Below are positions 60,501 to 64,000 of a DNA stretch of 64,000 bases, in pieces. This DNA is from Paracyclopina nana (Eukaryota; Arthropoda; Copepoda; Cyclopoida; Cyclopettidae), in the NCBI GenBank assembly GCA_019096065.1, contig JAGUCH010000003.1, positions 9,982,001 through 10,046,000 on the forward strand. The letters run 5' to 3'. How positions within the stretch are numbered: the stretch's first letter is position 1; each line of letters opens with the position of its first letter. Below the pieces are notes generated by a model. The model was not told the DNA's origin and ran no database searches. It saw only the letters and a list, made by a program, of their open reading frames with translations. Made by a program: the position numbers and the translations under genes.

Positions 60501-62656
60501 TGTTTGACATCAAATGACATTTAGCTATTATGGCTATGGTGACAATCAGACCCCATTTAATGATTATTCAGCAAAATTGGCTGCGGAAATGTGCGGAATT
60601 GGGAGCTCTGAATGTCAATTTTTAGCTTAGAGCTCTATGAAAATTGACACCGACGATTTCCCGAGTTTTTTTCCCGTGCGCGTCAAGAAGGGATTTTGAA
60701 CCACCGTGGGGGGGTATTTTTCCTCATCAACGAGCAAGTTTCTATATAAGATGCACTTTTTTACGACTGGAAAATGTGGTGCAATTAACAGTGTCGTCCT
60801 GGCTCAAAGGGGGAGAGTTAACCTACATTCTATAGCTTAATGCCACGTTCATCTACTAGCCAAATGACGATACTTTTATTTTTGACGTAAGATACATTTT
60901 TTGTCCAAACGACGCGTTCAAATCAAATTGTCACTGCATGAGACTCGATTGTGTTCTCTCTGTTTTGTTTTCAGTTTCCAAAACTGAAAACACACTACGG
61001 AGTTAAACGCTGAGTTACGACAAAAATACGCTTAAAAGTGGCGCGATACTATTACTAAAAGAAGTGCTGACCTAGTACGTCCGCTATATTTTACGCGCTC
61101 GTGTACCCTTGATGCTGCATAGCAGATATGGAATTTCAGAGCTGCAAATGGCCTTCAATGACAGCTAGAATAGCCTTCGCAGCTTGCGCATTGCGCTGCG
61201 TGCTTCAAAGCTACTTGTCAAATTAGCTTACTTATATGTATCTTACGTATTTTCTTCGAATACAGAAAAACAGCCATTTAACGGGTATACATGTCAGTTA
61301 TGGTTATTTATACAGTAGTATGAGATGACGAATAAGTGCATCAGGCGCGCGTTGCCGAATTGTCTACCTGAGGTCTATTCCGCTACGGGCGCGCTTCAAT
61401 TTGACCGGCCTCGAACCCGATCCACCACCTCGCGCTCGACTCGCGCCGCACTTCATCAGGGCCATTTAAATTCATATACCTGCAAGATATAAGCATCATA
61501 TTTGTCGTCGTGACTCCTTGGTCACCTTCCCCATTATTACAGCTTCCTTGTTTTAAATTGCGAATTTAAATCCCCATTTATTGGGCATTCTTTTCCAGCT
61601 TTTTCCCCCCTTTTCGGGAATCGTTCAAGCTGAAGTGGAAGCAAGCAAAAGTTTGCAAATTAGAGCCGAGTTCTTCTTCTTCCGTCAAAATTAGACACAA
61701 TAGGTGGATCCCACAACATTAGGCAGCTAAGCTTAAGCAAAGGCAAAGTAACTTTGATTGCGAATTTCTCAGCAACCTCTCAACTGATTCGAACCAAAAT
61801 TGGTAGGATTCATCAGAGTTGCCTTATAATTGTTCATGCCTAATTCAGTCCAAATCCGAGGTCACATTCAAAAGATTGGTTTTAAGCAAAGCAAAGCTGG
61901 GTTAAGCAAAGGGAAATTGGGTACCACTTAGCAGCCTCGGATTTGCACTAAATTTGACAGCAACAATTATAAGGCAACTCTGATGAATCCTACCAATTTT
62001 GGTTCGAATCAGATGAGAAGTTGCTGAGAAATATGCAATCAAAGTTACCTTGCTTTGCTTAAGCTTAGCTGCCTAATGTTGTGGGATCCACCTAATGAAT
62101 AGAAACTTTGGTGAATTTTTTTTTTTTTTTTTTAAAGTAGGATTTCACATTTTTTATTTTTGCGCTGGAAAACTTGCCTCCTTCCACCTCATTTGCGACA
62201 AACCGAGCACAACGATGTGTGAAGCTGATGGCTGCTTCTCTGGTCTTTATCGTTCAAGAAAACAAGGCGAAAGCCAGAGCCAAAAAAAGATGAAATATGG
62301 CCGACTTTCTGCTAGATTAACAAGCCTTTTCGCATCGCATCCAAATACGCGCCGATAATTTTCGATGAGATCCGTATTGCAAATGCTCATTTTTGCCAAC
62401 AGTTTCCTTTGCAGTGTGCGAAAACGCCGTGGCAGCGACACGTTGTCTGACTCGTCCGACGAGGGCGATTACGGGCTGTCCCCTTGGAGCTCGTCCGAGG
62501 AGAGGTCAACCACGCCGGTCATGTCCGAGTGCACAGCCGCCATGGTCCTCATGAATCTAAGCCACGCCCAAATGGCCGCAGCAATGCCTGAGCATTCTCT
62601 CATGATGCAGAAACGAACGATGATGCACGAAGACACGACACAAAACTGTCCCCAAG
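51594..62656 (+). CDS. Glut4EF: Glut4EF / HDBP-type transcription factor, first three coding exons (gene continues beyond window)
   Basis: Exons 51594-51968, 53137-53315 and 62415-62656 keep phase (0, 2, 1 at their ends) with GT-AG borders. The protein starts MSTGKRLAKRSILGTRVAAP, close to what I remember of the conserved N-terminus of insect Glut4EF. It continues with RYSVRFDLTRKVREYPEADI and LRPGQVVYVTFSNREMQGSV, the Tudor/chromo-like DUF4772 region of the GEF/HDBP (SLC2A4RG, ZNF395, ZNF704) family. Exon 2 gives KKLEEVRLLESRKSARL. Exon 3 gives RKRRGSDTLSDSSDEGD and the segment around CTAAMVLMNLSHAQM, a motif typical of the family. The C2H2 zinc finger and DNA-binding tail should lie past 64000. 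It is a nuclear DNA-binding regulator. Intron 2 is 9.1 kb and rich in mobile elements. The exon 3 donor is duplicated by a 313-bp tandem repeat. Confidence 0.9.
52018..52042 (+). repeat. CTG trinucleotide microsatellite
   Basis: Seven CTG units lie in Glut4EF intron 1, about 50 bp past the exon 1 donor. A similar shorter run lies near 50172. Confidence 0.9.
53773..54230. mobile_element. Transib-like non-autonomous element, copy 1
   Basis: This 458-bp element has inverted ends CACAGTGGGTCAAAA at the left and TTTTGAGCCACTGTG at the right. It is flanked by direct CAGGG duplications at 53768-53772 and 54231-54235. CAC-type heptamer ends plus a 5-bp GC-rich duplication are the hallmarks of the Transib superfamily. 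The heptamer equals the consensus RAG recombination signal heptamer. No transposase is encoded. Confidence 0.75.
54475..54732 (-). repeat. MITE-family copy, reverse, with right end
   Basis: TTCAGTTTCGCAGACTGAAA near 54507, CAATCGAGTCTCATCG near 54543, GTATCTTACATCC near 54594 and CAGATGAACGGCACATTA near 54704 give the whole family order in reverse. Confidence 0.7.
55636..55655. repeat. GC dinucleotide run
   Basis: An alternating (CG)n tract, CCGCGCGCGCGCGCGCA, lies within Glut4EF intron 2. Such runs can adopt Z-DNA. Confidence 0.8.
56145..56780 (+). repeat. Three tandem MITE-family copies
   Basis: Three units of about 215 bp start at GTTCATCTATTTCATATCGC and its repeats. Each has GTAAGATAC and an acceptor-like TTTCAG or TTTTTAG. 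In units 1 and 3 the GTAAGA-to-CAG span is 56191-56279 and 56620-56708, 89 nt in both. Units 1 and 2 are joined by TTTGTCGACAAACAGTTATT, part of which is itself palindromic. Confidence 0.8.
57901..57962. repeat. 62-bp hairpin element
   Basis: The ends ACCGTACAATAATG and CATTATTGTACGGT are perfect inverted repeats of 14 bp. The loop contains a near-palindrome around CACATGTG. It could be a tiny foldback element or a stem-loop. Confidence 0.75.
58004..58069 (-). pseudogene. tRNA-like sequence (degenerate tRNA or SINE head)
   Basis: The minus strand reads like a tRNA core. It has a D-arm-like TGAGTTCTGATAG, an anticodon arm GCTGACCTTCCACTCAGC (TCC in the loop, suggesting glycine), and a B-box-like AGATCGAATCCC, followed within 15 bases by a T run that could end pol III transcription. 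The loop is one base too long and the acceptor arms do not pair, so it is not a functional tRNA. Confidence 0.4.
58429..58578. repeat. 150-bp foldback MITE
   Basis: The ends CAATACTGTCCTGATGA and TCATCAGGACAGTATTG are inverted. The inverted arms run for about 45 bp, including CCATATAGGG/CCCTATATGG. The centre holds a second hairpin, CGTGGCTTCGCCACTCG. Confidence 0.85.
58640..58888 (+). repeat. Cluster of MITE-family fragments
   Basis: GTAAGATACA-type motifs occur near 58655, 58729 and 58790. Only the last is followed by the family end, GTATTCAGTTTCCAAGACTG near 58853. Confidence 0.55.
58952..59164 (-). CDS. Possible small secreted peptide, 70 aa, antisense in Glut4EF intron
   Basis: An ATG at 59164 opens a 70-codon frame with a clear signal-peptide-like start (MTPRPFFLLLFFAWLSGQFS). 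A basic mature part follows, with several Lys/Arg pairs (KGKKPYEPQRPAR). A tRNA-like sequence and MITE fragments are nearby. I do not recognise it. It may be a chance open frame, as no promoter or homology can be shown. Confidence 0.25.
   Translation of the reverse strand: MTPRPFFLLLFFAWLSGQFSASLMKYQMSSNSGLRSSIQGKLAHFKGKKPYEPQRPARIQMILSTRRKPT
60253..60708. mobile_element. Transib-like non-autonomous element, copy 2
   Basis: This 456-bp element has ends CACGGTGGTTCAAAAA and TTTTGAACCACCGTG, flanked by GGGGG on both sides (60248-60252 and 60709-60713). It is colinear with copy 1, sharing for example TTTAATGATTATTCA, AAAATTGGCTGCGGAAAT and CGAGTTTTTTTCCCGTGCGC. The copies have diverged, so it was not inserted recently. 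Confidence 0.75.
60835..61045 (+). repeat. Best-preserved MITE-family copy
   Basis: TAATGCCACGTTCATCTAC near 60839 is the left end. GTAAGATACATTTTTTGTCC from 60887, GAGACTCGATTG near 60941 and TTTTGTTTTCAG ending 60974 (88 nt span) follow. The palindrome CAGTTTCCAAAACTG comes next. Confidence 0.8.
61699..62096. mobile_element. Mariner-like foldback MITE
   Basis: A roughly 395-bp element has inverted arms of about 170 bp, starting GGTGGATCCCACAACATTAG and ending with its complement GTGGGATCCACC. It is flanked by TA on each side. The centre is AAGCAAAG-rich. No coding capacity is seen. A T run of about 20 follows at 62110. Confidence 0.85.
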
Positions 62657-63267
62657 GTAAACAAACTTGCCCGTAAAATTCAGCTACTGCGCATGCGCGG
62701 GCGCACGTGTCATCATAATGAATGTGCGTCAGCGTTTTCACGTAACACTCATGTTCAGTATCGCAAACTGAAACCAAAACCGAGACATCACAATCGAGTC
62801 TCATTAAACGCTAACTGGATTTGTCGATGACGTTCGGTCAAAAAATGCATCAAAATGCTTAATGTTGAATTGAAACGTTCGAGTTGGATTTTTGGTAGGA
62901 CATAGTTGAATTGAGTAGCATGTCATATTTGCGATGAAAAATGCACTTGGCAACAAAACTGCCCACAAGGTAAACAAACTTGCCCGTAAAATTTAGCTAC
63001 TGCGCATGCGCGGGCGCACGTGTCATCATAACGAATGTGCGTCAACTTTTTCACGTAACGCTCATGTTCAGTATCGCAAACTGAAAACGAAATCGAGACG
63101 TCACAATCGAGTCTCAATAAACTTCAACTCGATTTGTCGATGACGTTCGGTCAAAAAATGCATCGAAACGCTTAACGTTGATTCGAAACGTTCGAGTTGG
63201 ATTTTTGGTAGGACATCATTGAATTAAGTAGCATGTCATATTTGCGATGAAAAATGCACTTGGCAAC
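62642..63267 (+). repeat. 313-bp tandem duplication spanning the Glut4EF exon 3 donor
   Basis: Units 62642-62954 and 62955-63267 match closely. Unit 1 begins in the last 15 bases of Glut4EF exon 3 and includes its donor (CCCCAAG before GTAAAC). Unit 2 therefore carries a second donor (CACAAG before GTAAAC) near 62969. Each unit also has TGCGCATGCGCGGGCGCACG and a reverse dispersed-family core. ACAAAACTG is shared at the junctions. Confidence 0.9.
62745..63190 (-). repeat. Two MITE-family cores inside the tandem duplication
   Basis: TTCAGTATCGCAAACTGAAA occurs near 62755 and 63066. Each is followed by CACAATCGAGTCTCA, the reverse of the family core. They were copied along with the 313-bp unit. 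Confidence 0.6.
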
Positions 63268-63884
63268 AAAACTGCGGTGCAGTACGCAGCGTGTGTGCTT
63301 TTTGCCGGCCGGCCCGAGGCACCGTGTGCAGTCCTTTTTTGCAATTGCACACTGGGAGAAAGGACACGAATCTATATCCCGATTCCCGTCAATTTTCACT
63401 CTGGCAAAGTGCGCGCGCGCGTTTTAAGTGTTTTCTCAGCAAACTACTTACGAAAACGATTCAATGCAAAGTATTTGTCATGAAACGCGGATTTTTTTCA
63501 TCTACATATTATGATGGCTATGCTACGTAGGTCCAATTGTTGCTGGCCTTGAAAATGCCTCCTCTTGCACGGTGTATGATGATGGCATTAAAAGTGGCAC
63601 GCGCGCGCTTCGTCCACTGTGCGCACAGGAAAAGAAGGGACGTTCACTGTGCGGCAATATTGACTCTTTTCAACTGATATCGCAATTGTGCAATCTTTGG
63701 CCTTGAACGCGATCGTCCTTTAACTTTTCTCGCGCTTTTGCACTATGGAAATGCCAAAACCGACATTATCCTTGACAGCTGAAGCCGAATCTATTTGTTT
63801 TTTAAATTGATGCAACATTTTAAGAATTAATAGGTATTTTAGGTGCATGCAACGCATTGACGTATTTTGAAGCAAAATAGTTAA

Positions 63885-64000
63885 CGATACTTTTTTTGAC
63901 CAAACGAAACCGACAAATCAAGCGCGAGTTCAACGAGACTCGATTGTCATCCCTTGATTTCGCATTCAGTTTCCGAAACTGAAAATGAGCCATAGATGAA
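63885..64000 (+). repeat. MITE-family copy cut by the window end
   Basis: TTTTTTGACCAAACGAAACC, AACGAGACTCGATTGTCATC near 63932 and the palindrome CAGTTTCCGAAACTG near 63966 are present. TAGATGAA at the very end is the start of the right terminal motif. Confidence 0.65.

Larger units (their letters stand above)
53316..62414 (+). other. Large Glut4EF intron 2
   Basis: This 9.1-kb intron is far longer than the other introns in the window (mostly 50-600 bp). It is populated by Transib-like, mariner-like and foldback elements, a tRNA-like sequence and several dispersed-family copies. I see no further Glut4EF exon inside it. Confidence 0.6.

Overview
The window looks like nuclear DNA of an arthropod. 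Four of the five host genes carry many short introns with GT-AG borders, and two of them are close matches to arthropod proteins (Ttd14 and Glut4EF). I cannot name the species. A non-dipteran arthropod such as a springtail or crustacean would fit, but that is a guess. The host DNA is AT-rich and full of small inverted-repeat elements.

Layout: 1-5273 is gene-poor. 5278-14526 (minus strand) is a 9.2-kb Ty3/gypsy-class LTR retroelement. It has gag, pol and an envelope gene, 245-bp LTRs that look identical, and a 4-bp target duplication, so it is a very young insertion. It is much more GC-rich than its surroundings. Its envelope resembles chuvirus-type glycoproteins. 14531-22785 is gene-poor. 22786-26249 (minus) is a six-exon SLC46-type transporter. 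27.2-28.6 kb is an array of duplicated exon-like modules with minus-strand splice signals. 31213-33765 (minus) is an unrecognised cysteine-rich secreted protein. 34970-38107 (minus) is a complete eight-exon Ttd14 gene (P-loop plus CYTH-like domain). 42671-47382 (plus) is a roughly 20-exon secreted trypsin-like serine protease homologue that has lost catalytic residues. 51594-62656 (plus) holds the first three coding exons of a Glut4EF/HDBP-type transcription factor, with a 9.1-kb intron, and the gene runs off the window.

The most unusual signals are in the repeats. (1) A family of about 25 dispersed copies has TIR-like ends containing GTTCATCTAC. Its core pairs a conserved splice-donor-like GTAAGATAC with an acceptor-like TTTTCAG, 88-89 nt apart in the six forward copies I measured. 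Four host introns are filled largely by copies of it, which suggests an introner-like element. (2) Two non-autonomous elements of 458 and 456 bp have CACAGTG/CACGGTG termini and 5-bp GC-rich target duplications, the hallmarks of the Transib superfamily related to RAG recombination signals. (3) A 313-bp tandem duplication begins inside a Glut4EF exon and duplicates its splice donor.

Exon borders were derived by hand from splice consensus and reading phase. For SLC46, Ttd14 and Glut4EF every exon keeps phase. For the protease homologue two junctions remain unresolved.
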